DNA of 64,000 bases from Mesostigma viride. Lineage: Eukaryota; Streptophyta; Mesostigmatophyceae; Mesostigmatales; Mesostigmataceae. Below are positions 1-11,248 of this stretch, in pieces (within the stretch, counting starts at the first letter, position 1; every line of letters begins with the position of its first letter). The position numbers were made by a program, and so were the translations under genes. The DNA lies in contig RPFO01000310.1 of assembly GCA_009746045.1 (NCBI GenBank), positions 690,234-754,233 of the forward strand. The letters are read 5' to 3'. The notes under the pieces were generated by a model. It did no database searches and was not told the DNA's origin. It was given only the letters and a program-made list of their open reading frames with translations.

Positions 1-402
<402 letters not shown>

Positions 403-526
403 TATTTTTACGCCCCTCATCCTACTCCACTGCCATAACATACATTGTCTATGGGCCCATTAGCCTGATGAGAGGTCTCAACCTGATGTCTTGATATGCC
501 ATCTGCTCACAAATTACCGATTGCAG

Positions 527-700
527 AGGGGGGACATGCCCCTGGATCTTGCCGAGAAATATAAGGAAACGGACGTAGCACAGATCTTGCGTCATGCTGC
601 AGCTAAGCCAACAGTGGCCCAACCGCCGGTGCAACAGCCACCTGCCGCACCAAACAAGCCGCAGGTGCAACACCGGACTGACCCAGCTGAGGGAAAAGCA
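527..700 (+). CDS. Gene A, ankyrin C-cap and Pro-rich linker exon (58 codons)
   Basis: This internal exon is preceded by an AG acceptor (ttgcag) and followed by a GT donor (gtgagt). It is phase 0 at both ends. The first 24 residues resemble the last, capping ankyrin repeat: a PLDLA start helix, then a short helix ending ILRHAA. The rest is a linker rich in Pro, Gln and Ala, containing VQQPP. The frame joins directly to the large exon at 4,849, which is also phase 0. The ankyrin exons that should precede it lie before the window. The copy at 32,362-32,535 has the same length and boundaries. Exon boundaries are inferred from splice motifs and conservation, without transcript data. Confidence 0.75.
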
Positions 701-3700
701 GTGAGTGCGGACAATCATTGTAATATTGCCCTCTGTATAGCCACTTAGTAGATGCCCAAGAACTCTTGGAGCTAAGCACGCCCTTCGTGACCAAGTGCTT
801 GCAGTCTGGCACGTGCAGGCATTGTGACATTTCGTATCACTGCAGAGCACAGTTTCTTGTACATTTAGTAGGGTGACACCCACAAACTGAAAAACTGCAG
901 ACTGGCGATAGCCCTGGTGGAACGTCATGCGTTGCGATGATACTTAAAGCCCTAGTTGGCATGTTGGTCCATAATGGCGATGGCTTTCTTCTTTGTTTGC
1001 GTGCTCAAAATGTGACATATCTGCATGTTTAGCTTTGCTCAATATGCCAGTGTGGGCGGTACCTAGTGGTCGCAAGGACTCACCGGGGACATACTAGGGA
1101 TGTAGTTCGAGCTCGTTTGGCATGCTCTTATGAGTGGACTAGTACTACTAGAACTGCTGCCCATGCCTGGCTAGGTGCTTTCTACGCTGCCTGCAGCAGC
1201 TGCATGTTTCGCTTCTGCATGTCACAATCACAGATAGTCATGTGTGGCAGCTCTGTTGCCTGCGTGAAAGCGTTTTGTAGCCCCAGCTGCTAAGAAAAAG
1301 AGAAGGCGGTAAAGATGGAGAGAGTGCACGTTATGCCACTATATCCGCATCAGCAGCGTCGTTTCGAGTAGAGTAAGTGGTGCCATTTCTAAACGAAACT
1401 CTGCTTTGTTTTCAAACGGAGCTTAGGCTGTTAAATAAGGTATGTATGTGCTGATCGACTGTCGCTCATACCCTAGCTAGGCAGCACTCAATGTCTTTCC
1501 AATAAATGATGGAAGCATGATAGGCTGAGGATGGTATCGGTTTTCTCTGAATATAGTTTAATTAACGCATGCGGGAAAGATAAGGCCGCCATGCCTTGGC
1601 CTGGATGTGGAAGGCTGTCTGCGACATGGGCTGACTAATTCGATCTGTACAAAGGGTTTCCTGCTCGCCCGAATTTTCCTTGGATGACCCGGTTGTATAT
1701 AAGGGTCGGTGGCTATTAATTAGCGGTCCGAGAAAATTAATTGTAGGTTTTATACAACTTGCTTGCAAAGATTCGTGTTTGGTTGCACCAGCTGAGGTTA
1801 GGTGGGGACCTGTAGGGTCGGCTGGTTGCTTAACGAATCTTTGGCTGATTTGGGTTCTTTAGTGAGTCGTGATAAATTATTGTATAGTGGATTTGGACCG
1901 GCCCAAGGGGTCGATGGGCGAGTTTTATGTTTGTCAGTCTTGGGAACCTTGTACAACTACCTGTACGGTTAACGCACTAGCCTGGGGGTGCGTGGCCATG
2001 TTGTTTGCAGTGGCGTTTTCAGCACTGTTCAGGCCGGCGTGTGACGCATGCCGGTGTTAATTAATTTAGGATGATGTCAGCTTGTGTGTCGGCGGGCCAT
2101 GCCTTAAGCAAGCTAGGCAGGCAATGATCCGCAATTGTTTCTTTCCCAATGGCGGCAATGGCCGCCTGTGCAAAATTGCTCATTCTAGCGCGGGTTGCAT
2201 CTGTCTTGTAGCCGAGGCAGATGGTGGCACAACCGCTAAGTTGTTCGACCAAGCATAGTATAGTTGGTCGTGCAACGGAAAGAAAATTTAAATTTACCCC
2301 CATGTCGTTTTCCCCGGCTGCGGGTCTTATTGACATGGGCGAAGGATGGGGCGCTACTCCAGCGGTTTGGCCAGCTTCGGCGGAGCTGTTTATAAGTTTC
2401 TAAAACAGCTCTAGTGTCACATCGCAGGCTTGCCACCTTGCGATGGTGCGTGGGACGCGACCTGGACTCAAAAGGTCCTGAACCAGGTTCCTGTCAGCAA
2501 CGGCCTGTTTTATTCATAAATTATTTTTTGTGGCGGCAGGTCAGTTGTCCAACTGCCCCTGCCGAGGAGGGGTAGTTGGGGACAATAGGAGCCGCGCGAG
2601 AGTTGCGCTCCGAAGCTAGAAATTTTCCTATTGCGAGACTCGAGTTGGGGAGGGCGTCTTAGGGAGGCGAGGCTACGCCAGACCTTTGTCGTTCCTTTTC
2701 GTCTCAGCACCTGCTGCGCGGCTCAGTCTATTATGGTGTCGTAAAACCTCTTTCCTTTTTGGACGGTTCCGGAATTGCGAAATGCTGGCTCTTTTTGAGG
2801 GCTTGCTTTTGGGGTGGTCACCGGCTTGTGTCGCATTGAACCAGCGGGCCCCTGCGGGGGTTAATATAGCCTAGCGCGGGCTGAGTCGCCATTTAAGATG
2901 TTGCGACACGCTCTTTCGCGCACGGTGGTCATGAGTTTAATCGGCGCAATGGGGTTGGCGCCAGGGGGGGGTAATTGGGTGGAGGCTTCTTGCTTCCGCG
3001 TGCGGATTGAGAAACCTTAAGGCCACTGTTAACTGCTGCATTTGTGGCAGGGCTCCACTTATTGTATTCAATCAAATGCTGGTCTTCTTGGGAGCTGAGT
3101 GATCTTAATCGGTTTTCTCTGAATATAGTTTAATTAACACATGCGGGAAAGATAAGGCCGCCATGCCTTGGCCTGGATGTGGAAGGCTGTCTGCGACATG
3201 GGCTGACTAATTCGATCTGTACAAAGGGTTTCCTGCTCGCCCGAATTTTCCTTGGATGACCCGGTTGTATATAAGGGTCGGTGGCTATTAATTAGCGGTC
3301 CGAGAAAATTAATTGTAGGTTTTATACAACTTGCTTGCAAAGATTCGTGTTTGGTTGCACCAGCTGAGGTTAGGTGGGGACCTGTAGGGTCGGCTGGTTG
3401 CTTAACGAATCTTTGGCTGATTTGGGTTCTTTAGTGAGTCGTGATTAATTATTGTATAGTGGATTCGGACCGGCCCAAGGGGTCGATGGGCGAGTTTTAT
3501 GTTTGTCAGTCTTGGGAACCTTGTACAACTACCTGTACGGTTAACGCACTAGCCTGAGGATGCGTGGCCACGTTGTTTGTAGTGGCGTTTTCAGCACTGT
3601 TCAGGCCGGCGTGTGACGCATGCCGGTGTTAATTAATTTAGGATGATGTCAGCTTGTGTGTCGGCGGGCCATGCCTTAAGCAAGCTAGGCAGGCAATGAT

Positions 3701-4848
3701 CCGCAAATGTTTCTTTCCCCTCCCTCCCACCCTGGAGGCTTCTTGCTTCCGCGTGCGGATTGAGAAACCTTAAGGCCACTGCTAACTGCTGCATTTGTGG
3801 CAGGGCTCCACTTATTGTATTCAATCAAATGCTGGTCTTCTTGGGAGCTGAGTGATCTTAATATTACAACCGTGAAGTGAGGGGATTGTCAAGTTGAGTG
3901 GCATTGAAAAATCATTTGTAGAATTCCAAGGCTGCTGGGATAGAGAGAAGTGTCTTAGTTCAAATGAGAAAAACAAACCTGTGAGTTTGAGGGTTATGAG
4001 TGAAAAATTCGATTATATACTATGACCACCATCAAGCGTGGCTGTCATGAAGGTCACTGTAAAGTTAAACCAAATGGGTGGAGTCAGATGGCCAGGGCTG
4101 GAGCTTTTTAGAATCAATTTTCCATCAAGCTGCCGGGCCAGCTGGTGACTTGCCATGCTGTATTTATTCAGCAGTACATTCTGCAGAGAGGCTGCTGCAT
4201 AAATTCAGCTTGGGAGCCTACACCACTAACATAATCACACGAAGGCCGTTAGCGGGCTTTGTCCTTGTGAAATGCGGTTTAGCGGTGGTCGCCGACTAGT
4301 TTATGCAGTGGTTGGTAATTGACTAGGCGTCTCACCATACTCCGGCAATGCATGTCACTGATTGCTTAACCGTCCATTTTTAACATATACAACCCCTTTT
4401 GCGGAGTGCCTGATCAGAATATACAACCCCTTCATTGTTGTTTTTTGGTCCACGTATGTGCTAGTGCTTTGGTTCAGGGCAGGACTGCCTGACAGCCTGC
4501 TAAGGCCTTCAGCCCTGACACAAGCATAGTCATCCTCACCCCATTTCCTATCGCTTCCTTACCCTAAATCGGCCAACTCCCATCCCCGGCTGATTGCATG
4601 GATGTGCGAACCTAGGGTGCGTGTCAACATGTTACCGAGTTAGAACCCAAAACTACTTACTAGGAGCCCAGCTGGAACATATGTGACGTAGGGTGCCCGA
4701 ATCTCCTTGACTTGCTGCCCCAGGCACTTCTTTTGCCATTACATCGAATTCTTAAAAACATCCACTTCCTTTTCTCCCTCCTACCCCCTGTCGGTAGCCA
4801 TTTTCTGATCGACCTTGTCATTTGCTTGCGCTGGATTGGACCATGCAG
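701..4848 (+). other. Intron of gene A (about 4.1 kb), non-coding
   Basis: No supportable gene lies here. The intron starts gtgagt and ends with the ccatgcag acceptor before 4,849. The same intron in gene B is only 1.65 kb. The difference is the repeated element at 1,537-3,865. The flanks (701-1,533 and 3,866-4,848) match 32,536-33,366 and 33,372-34,190 closely, so the intron sequence itself is old and shared. Confidence 0.7.
1537..3865. mobile_element. Tandem LTR-like element, present only in copy 1
   Basis: A block of about 608 bp (1,537-2,144) is repeated at 3,109-3,716 with few differences. A separate 130-bp block at about 2,976-3,108 is repeated at 3,727-3,865. The layout is therefore A-X-B-A-B, with an internal X of about 830 bp missing from the second unit. 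Each A block carries a TATA-like gtatataag (near 1,697 and 3,268). No open frame suggests a protein. Copy 2 lacks the whole insert: its sequence runs straight from the left flank (gataggctgaggat) to acaaccgtgaag. A solo or tandem LTR of a non-autonomous retroelement is the likeliest reading, but no clean target duplication is visible. Confidence 0.6.
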
Positions 4849-7800
4849 GCTATGAAGGATGCTTTTGCAGAGATAGACTGGCCTGCCTGCCAGTTGAATC
4901 CTCAACCTGGCCTGCTCTCAAGCCTGGAGGGTAAAGTAACCATCATGCAAGGAACCTGGACAGTTGCGCAGCTGGCCCACCGCATGGGGGTGGTGGTGAG
5001 GGGCAGCGCCTTGAATGCGGCGAGATTGGGCACAGAGCTTAGGCAAGAGGATCAGCGCAACAGGGAGCAGCTGGCCCAGGCGCAGGCACAAGAGGACGTC
5101 ATGCACCGCAAGCTGGCCCACCTTCGCCAGAACAGCACGGACGTGGCTGCGGCAAGGGAGCGGGATGAGGCGGTGCAGGCATATGCGAGCAGCCTTCAGG
5201 CTCTGCGTGAGACTTTGGAGAAGAAGGCAGGCCTGTCGGAGCAGCAACTTAAGCAGCAGCTGACGCTGAAGGAAACCATGGGTTTGTTTGACAACAGCCA
5301 AGAGACACTGCCTGCTAGCGATGCGGGGAAAGGCCCTGAGCTAGACATGAAGGCAACCGGCCAGCTGGCGCTTGAGCAGCTGAGGGAGGTGATGAAGGAC
5401 TGCAATGATGAGCTGATGCCTGCAGCGGTGGCTACACAGAAAGCAATGGAGCATTTGCAGGCGTGCTTGGAGAAACAGGAAAGCATCGCAGCGAAATTGC
5501 GGGGTCGGCTGGATGCTGCCGTCCAATCAGGGCAGCGGTTTGCAGCCTCGGTGCTTTCCCAGCTGAAGGGTGAGACTCCCGAGGAGGATGGCAGACATGC
5601 ACGCAAGATGTCAGAGATAACGTCCTTGCGTGAGAAGGAAGTGCGCAAGATGATGGCCCTGCGAGAGAGCATCCCAGGGACCCTGTCTCGCCTGGCCGCT
5701 GGTCAGCATGAGAGTAAGCTGATCCAGCGACAGCTCAGAAACACGCGCCTGGACATCTTGGACGCGGTGGATGATGGGCGCACGGGGCAGCTGCAGCAAC
5801 TCAAGGAGAAGGAGAGGGTGCTCCTGGAGCAAGCCTCCAAGTTGGCTGCGGAACAAGCCACACTGTCCGAGTCGTTGGCGGATGCCAAGCCGCAGCAGTG
5901 GTACCCGGACTTGCTGGCGCAAGAGGAGCGCATCAAGGAGCTGCACAAATTCTTACCTGCAGGCGCCAGCAGGGACCTGATTGACAACGAGTGGAACCTG
6001 TCCAAGTTCCGCGATAGCCCTGGGACCCCCTTGGTGTCGGCAAGGGGGGCGTGGCGGGTGAGGTTGGTGGAGGACTGGAACGGGAAGAAGTGGGTGGTCA
6101 AGGAGATGGGGCCAGGGCCGGAGTTGCGGCGGGAGGTCCACCGGCTGAAGGCGTTGCAGCACCCGCTGGTGATCCCCCTGGAGCGGGTGTTCATCGATAA
6201 CAACGTGGCCTACCTGCAGATGCCTTACTACAAGAACGGGAACCTGCGTGGCTGGGTTGACAGCATCGTGGGCGGCCAGAAGGGGGCAGCGTGCCTGACC
6301 ATCCAGCAGGGTGCGCAGGTCTGGAGCACGATGAAGCAGGTCTTCCAGGCGGTGGCCTTCCTCCACCGCAAGGGCATCGTGCACCGCGACCTCAAGCCGG
6401 AGAATGTGCTGCTGCAGGATGACGGCCAGATCGCGCTGTGTGACTTTGGGGTCAGCCACGATGTGCTGGCACACCTGCAGACGACCAAGGCAACGCTGGC
6501 CATGGGGGGACATACCGCGTGCTATGCCGCCCCGGAGGTGCTTGCAGGGAAGGGCGTGTCCGCAAGCAACCCGTACACGGAGGACCTGTGGTCCCTGGGG
6601 GTGATGCTGCTGGAGCTGGCAGGGACCCGGCTGTCTTGGAACCCGACGACTTCCCGCATGGAGGATGAGCTGGGTCGCCCCATCAACACGGCCGACCTGC
6701 TGGTGGGCAAGTCCAAGTGGCACCGTGATCTGATCACCCTGGCTGACTCCCTGCTTCAGAAGGACCCTGACGCCCGGCCCAGCGCTGACGCGGTCCTTGC
6801 AAGCGAGTTCTTCCAGCAAGACCCGTCTGCCAGCCAGGTGCAGCAGAATCGCCACCTGCTGCTGCTGACTAGCCACCTGGCGAAGCTGCGGCAGAGCCCT
6901 CAGGGTGGCGGGCGGCCCAAGACCCACGTGATGAGGTTGGACGTGCGCGAGGGGCCCGGCATGGTTGCCCCGGTGCTGGCGCTGTTTGCTCGGGAGGACG
7001 TCAAGCCCGAGGAGACCGTGGTGGGCGAACATGCGGGCGTGCGCATCCCTCTCTCCGAGGTGCTCCACAACTTCTTTGAGGCGGTGGTGCTGCCCGCTGC
7101 AGGCCTGTTTGAGCAGGGCAAGGGGGATGGCGAGGATGCCAGTGGGTCTGGAGCGGCCTCCCAGGTGCGCGAGGGGGTGGCCTTGCTTCCAAGGGCTTAC
7201 CAGGCGAGGGGTACCAAGGCCACGAAGAGCCACCGGCAGCGGCTGCGCACGGTGGGCAAGATCTTGGCCAAGGCGGTGCTGCAGTGCATCCACGTGCCGG
7301 TGCAGTTTTGCAGCGCGCTCTTCTGTGCGCTGGTGGCCAAGGATGACCTCACGCAGTACAGCACGGCCGACTGCCTAGAGATGCTGGCGGAGTTTGACCC
7401 CACCGATGCGCGCCGCATGCGTGTCACGCTGGCCATGAAGCACGGGGACGGCGAATCGGGGATCACCCTGGGGGCCCTCATGGGCGATGCCGGCGCGGAC
7501 GAGACCCTCATGACGGATGCCAACAAAGACCTGCTCGTGCGCAAGGCGATCCACCACCGCCTGGTCTTGACGCGGGCGGCCGAGCTCGCAGAGGTGCGCG
7601 CCGGCTTCCTGTACCTCGACTGGGAGCCCCTGCTGGGTGTGCTGTCGCCGTTTGACCTGATGACCCTCTTCTTTGGGACGGACTACTTGGACGTTAGCCA
7701 CATAAGCCAGGCATTCCAGCTGGACACGTCCAGCTGGGAGGGCAGGGAGGTGCAGGGGAAGCAGGCGTGGGAGTGGCTGCAGCGCTTCCTGCATGAGGCC

Positions 7801-8301
7801 TCGGAGACGTCCCTGCGCCTGTTCAGCATCTGCGCGCTGGGCGGCGCCAAGTCCTGGTGGTCGGGCATGTGTGCCGTGAAGAGGCTGACCTCTGCCAGCA
7901 ACGGGGGCCTGCCGGAGTTCTCCCGTGAGTCAGGCTCCCTGTACCTCCCTCTCCCCGGTAACGACGGCTGCCCCTCGTACGAGGCGTTCAGCGCGCGCAT
8001 GTTTGCGGCGCTCAAGGTGCACGGGGAGTACGGCCAGCGCACCGAGGCGCAGCGTGCCCAGAAGATGGGCATGGAGGAGATGCAGGGTGTGGTGCGGGCG
8101 ATGGCGGGGCAGGTGAGGGCGGGGGGCTGGTACCGCTGCCCCAACGGCCACCTGTACTGCATCACCGAGTGTGGCGGTGCCATGCAGGAGAGCACGTGTC
8201 CCACCTGCGGGAAAGGCATTGGTGGGAGCCAGCACCGGTTGAGGGGTGACAATGCGAATGCTCTGGACGTGGATGGGGCGCAGAGACCTGCATGGAACTG
8301 A
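4849..8301 (+). CDS. Gene A large 3' exon: coiled coil, protein kinase, HECT-like domain, RZ zinc finger
   Basis: This 1,150-residue exon follows a ccatgcag acceptor. Residues are counted from 4,849. About 1-395 are Gln/Glu/Leu-rich and predicted coiled coil. About 400-655 form a Ser/Thr kinase: Lys418 in VVKEM, HRDLKPEN at 512-519, DFG at 532-534 and APE at 561-563. A Gly-rich loop is not obvious. About 690-1,065 resemble a HECT domain: an LRTVGKILAKAV helix, the DLTQYSTAD stretch and a C-lobe ending near LPLP. The Cys expected before LxLP is absent. The C-terminus is an RZ finger: C1097-x3-H1101-x15-C1117-x2-C1120, as recalled for RNF213/ZNFX1 ligases. It probably couples phosphorylation to ubiquitin transfer (inference). 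If unspliced, an ATG lies at 4,843. The gene B copy is colinear and equally long. The stop is TGA. Confidence 0.85.
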   Translation, partial: AMKDAFAEIDWPACQLNPQPGLLSSLEGKVTIMQGTWTVAQLAHRMGVVVRGSALNAARLGTELRQEDQRNREQLAQAQAQEDVMHRKLAHLRQNSTDVAAARERDEAVQAYASSLQALRETLEKKAGLSEQQLKQQLTLKETMGLFDNSQETLPASDAGKGPELDMKATGQLALEQLREVMKDCNDELMPAAVATQKAMEHLQACLEKQESIAAKLRGRLDAAVQSGQRFAASVLSQLKGETPEEDGRHARKMSEITSLREKEVRKMMALRESIPGTLSRLAAGQHESKLIQRQLRNTRLDILDAVDDGRTGQLQQLKEKERVLLEQASKLAAEQATLSESLADAKPQQWYPDLLAQEERIKELHKFLPAGASRDLIDNEWNLSKFRDSPGTPLVSARGAWRVRLVEDWNGKKWVVKEMGPGPELRREVHRLKALQHPLVIPLERVFIDNNVAYLQMPYYKNGNLRGWVDSIVGGQKGAACLTIQQGAQVWSTMKQVFQAVAFLHRKGIVHRDLKPENVLLQDDGQIALCDFGVSHDVLAHLQTTKATLAMGGHTACYAAPEVLAGKGVSASNPYTEDLWSLGVMLLELAGTRLSWNPTTSRMEDELGRPINTADLLVGKSKWHRDLITLADSLLQKDPDARPSADAVLASEFFQQDPSASQVQQNRHLLLLTSHLAKLRQSPQGGGRPKTHVMRLDVREGPGMVAPVLALFAREDVKPEETVVGEHAGVRIPLSEVLHNFFEAVVLPAAGLFEQGKGDGEDASGSGAASQVREGVALLPRAYQARGTKATKSHRQRLRTVGKILAKAVLQCIHVPVQFCSALFCALVAKDDLTQYSTADCLEMLAEFDPTDARRMRVTLAMKHGDGESGITLGALMGDAGADETLMTDANKDLLVRKAIHHRLVLTRAAELAEVRAGFLYLDWEPLLGVLSPFDLMTLFFGTDYLDVSHISQAFQLDTSSWEGREVQGKQAWEWLQRFLHEASETSLRLFSICALGGAKSWWSGMCAVKRLTSASNGGLPEFSRESGSLYLPLPGNDGCPSYEAFSARMFAALKVHGEYGQRTEAQRAQKMGMEEMQGVVRAMAGQVRAGGWYRCPNGHLYCITECGGAMQESTCPTCGKGIGGSQHRLRGDNANALDVDGAQRPAWN

Positions 8302-9137
8302 GCGGCCGCTGCCTCTGCACGGCCTTCAGTCATGTGGTCCCTGGAAACTGTGCGTCCGTGACAATGTCATCGCCTCGTTCTACTTGGATATGAATAGGCC
8401 ATGCATGGTTAGCTTGAGATGCAAATAGGAGTGCACATGGGTGGCAACAGATCATGGACCATCCGAAGAGAAGGCCAGCAGTATGGTGCATCCACACAAA
8501 CTTGATGCAGTTCTTGTGCACACGGTTTGGTGTGGGCAGCTGATCTGCGGCAGTGCTGACAATGTTGGGGTGACATTTGCATGGTGCCAAGCTCTCCTCT
8601 TACATGCATGTTTTGGTACAAAGCCAAAGGCTTGATCTGTCACACCTGATTTAGCCCTTCAAGTCTGCCTTGTACACCAGTGAACATAATTCTTTGCCTA
8701 GTGTGTCCTTGTTCGCCTGAACAACCGGCATTTGGCTTTAGGTTTGGGGGGATCTGCTACTCTTGACAGTGATGCATTCAACTCGGTTACGTGCATGGGC
8801 GTTTGGAATGGTATCGGCAACAGCTAGGGTTTTCACGGTTGTAGCTAGCTAGTTGTTATCATACAGGTTGTCTCTTTGATACTGTCGCGTGCTACTGAAT
8901 GGCATGCGTGCCAATCATAAGGGGTGTTTCTTCGATAAGTTGGGGAAAGCATGGCAATGAGAGAAGATTTTCAAGACAAAGTTTTAACGAATGGTCAATG
9001 GCAACGTGGGAGAAAAGTCTGTTGATATAGAATGGAAAATACAAAAACGATGCATGCATGCATAATTTTAGTGACGAAAAGTTATAGGCCATGGCTACAT
9101 GATTCACAAAAACCCAATGCTGCCTGCCTGCTCTATT
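8302..9137. other. 3' flank of gene A, non-coding
   Basis: About 0.8 kb follows the stop codon with no convincing frame. It aligns with 37,644-38,500 downstream of gene B, including the shared runs cctcgttctacttgga and gaatggcatgcgtgcc. The similarity decays faster than in the exon. No clear poly(A) signal could be chosen. Confidence 0.6.
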
Positions 9138-9233
9138 AAAATTAAGTTAAATTAAATTATAACATGCCTCCGTTGGGAGATCATGTAGCACATATTCCAT
9201 GATGGAGGGGGTGGAGGAAGCCGCGTAATCGAA

Positions 9234-9653
9234 CTATCCTAACTCTAAGCTATCTAGTCTAGAAAATCCTAACTCATTAAAACGCCGCCTCCGCTTGGGG
9301 GGAGGGGGCTTGCCCACAGGGTCGGGCGTGTGCGCCTTGACAATCCTCTTCCACCGCGTCTTGTCCTGCATGGCAGTCCAAAGACGGGAGAGAGAGTGGA
9401 TGCGGTGCTCAAACTGGGCTGGGACCACTAGGTCGTCCAGCAACATCTGGATGTAGTTCGTGACAGGTTTCCCTACCCTTTTGGGAATGCCCTCGGGGCC
9501 AGGCCAGGTCAGAATGTGTCGCCCTGGCTGGCCAAGCCGCTGGGGGCCGGCCAGGCCAAGGGCGGTGTCGACCTGGCTGGTGCGAGCAAGGTGTCCTACA
9601 AATGCTATCCTACGCTGCCTAATCTCGTCCGAAATACGAGGCATGCATGCCAT
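9234..9653 (-). pseudogene. LINE ORF2 C-terminal tail
   Basis: A 139-residue open stretch ends at the stop at 9,234. Its start resembles the region after the thumb in LINE polymerases, with RRIAFVGHLAR, a form of the common RRLxWxGHxxR motif. The end is basic (PPPPKRRRRF). It belongs with the fragments at 9,732-10,166 and 12,683-12,849, and is cut from them by frameshifts. There is no independent start codon context. The family assignment rests on the motif and on the neighbouring YADD polymerase box. Confidence 0.65.
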
Positions 9654-9731
9654 GATACAAAGATTCTGATGACGGACGCTCGGAAAAGCCTACGGACCTG
9701 TCGGAGCATCCTGTAAGCCGTGCCGTCTAGC

Positions 9732-10166
9732 CTAGCTGCCAGTTTGGGTGGGATGGTCTACGCCTCGGCGCCATACGTGAGCACCGTGAGGACGAGGACC
9801 TTGAAGAGCATGCGCTTGCGGTGCTCGCCCAGGCCCTTGGAGCGCCAGTAGGGTTTGAGCGAACGGAGCTTGGCCCAGGCAAGGCCGATGCGGGTGTCCA
9901 CATCGTCGGCAGTCGGTGTCAGGAAGCCAACTCCCCAACAGCTTGAAGCGGTCGCGGAACGGGACCTCCGTCCCGTCGAGCAGGCGCGGCAACGGTGGTG
10001 TACTGGAGGCCCCAATCACCATCGCCTCAGTTTTGACACTAATCTCCAACCCCACCGCCCGCGCCTCCAGGCCCAGACAGTCCAGCCAGGTCTGAATGTG
10101 CTCGGGGCTCTCGATGAGGGTGGTGTCATCCGCATAAATCAGGTCGGCAAGGCGGTACAGTAACCA
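9732..10166 (-). pseudogene. LINE reverse transcriptase, YADD palm fragment
   Basis: On the minus strand the frame reads LADLIYADDTTLIES, the catalytic YxDD box of a reverse transcriptase, near 10,110-10,145. About 70 residues later comes FKLLGSWL, a typical post-palm motif. Soon after, the natural continuation jumps to another frame (9,758-10,015: ending LTVLTYGAEA), so there is at least one frameshift. The upstream palm segment lies on the far side of the inserted TIR dimer, at 12,683-12,849. Bringing those two pieces together does not put them in frame, which is further evidence of decay. Confidence 0.75.
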
Positions 10167-11246
10167 TGTCGCGTTTGCGTGCCATATCATCCTGGACTGG
10201 TCATTACCGCTACTTGGAATGCATCCACTATCAGCAGTAATCATGTGTGAGATATGCCACCTAAAATGAGAATGAAAGGTGCGGTCCTTTATGGCACCGC
10301 CACCTTCATGACAGGCAATCCGGCCCAACCAGCCGATTCTTGAGACCATGCTTTATCATCAAAGCAACCAAAAGACCTTTCAATTCCAATGAGATACATG
10401 ACGAATTACAAAGACTGTCGAGTTGTAATGTTGTAGTTATAAGAGCAGCTGTGAGGTCCCTTGGTTGACGCCATTGCAGGCCCCTTGTGGCGGCAGTGCG
10501 CGTGTGTTCCCGACCTAGTTCCTACTGGCATTCTTGCCAACGACGACCAGGGTGCCCGAAGGCCCTGTCCCTTGTCTCGTTCTCAGTCTTACACACATTC
10601 TTAACAAAACCAATACATTGTCATATCCGTCAGTCCATCCTCATGGCAACTGACTGCATGCAACCACTCACGGGGGCTGCTCCGGGCTGCTCGAACTATT
10701 TCACCCCATGAAGACAACAAACCAGTTGTGAGGGAGAGAAACGGACGAACAACGACCACCATGGTTCGTTGCTCATCCTTCTATACTGCTCAAAGCTCAA
10801 GCCTGGCGGCTGGCGCCACTAGCGCCACTTTAGACATCAGCCAATCATAACATTGTCTAATTTCCGACAAGCTAAACTTCAAGCTTTATCTGTCAAGCGA
10901 ACACAAATATACAAGGGCAAATCTATCGGCTATGCCAGGCACCGCCTGGGGCTTCCTTGCATTTGTGTCTGGTGTCCCACGTTGAAATCCTGAAATTGCA
11001 CATCTGCTCAGTGCCTCGCCGGCTTGCTGTGTACCAGCATTCGGCAAACTGCCCTTGTGACGAATGTCAGTGAAATTCAGGTCCGCCCAAAAGTTCCGTC
11101 AGCAAATTCAGCGGACTTGGCGCGTGAGTACAACTGAGATCCGCGGCGTCAGTACCGGGCCGCGGTATAGCAACCCGCACAAGGCTGCGGACGTCAGAAT
11201 TACGCTAGAATCTGAATTGCGGACGTGATAGATCACGGACGCGACA
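10167..11246. mobile_element. TIR element, first unit of a dimer (1,080 bp)
   Basis: The unit begins TGTCGCGT and ends ACGCGACA, an 8-bp terminal inverted repeat. Together with the second unit it is flanked by ACCA on both sides (10,163-10,166 and 12,683-12,686). It contains no transposase-sized frame, so it is non-autonomous. It interrupts the LINE reverse transcriptase. Superfamily is not assigned: a 4-bp duplication and such short ends fit few known families. Confidence 0.6.
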
Positions 11247-11248
11247 GC

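Noticed and set aside
4822-4848. Start of the kinase protein at TTG 4,822 or ATG 4,843
   Set aside because: The AG acceptor at 4,847-4,848, phase-0 match to the cap exon and conservation of the same layout in gene B favour an internal splice site. The ATG remains a possible alternative start.
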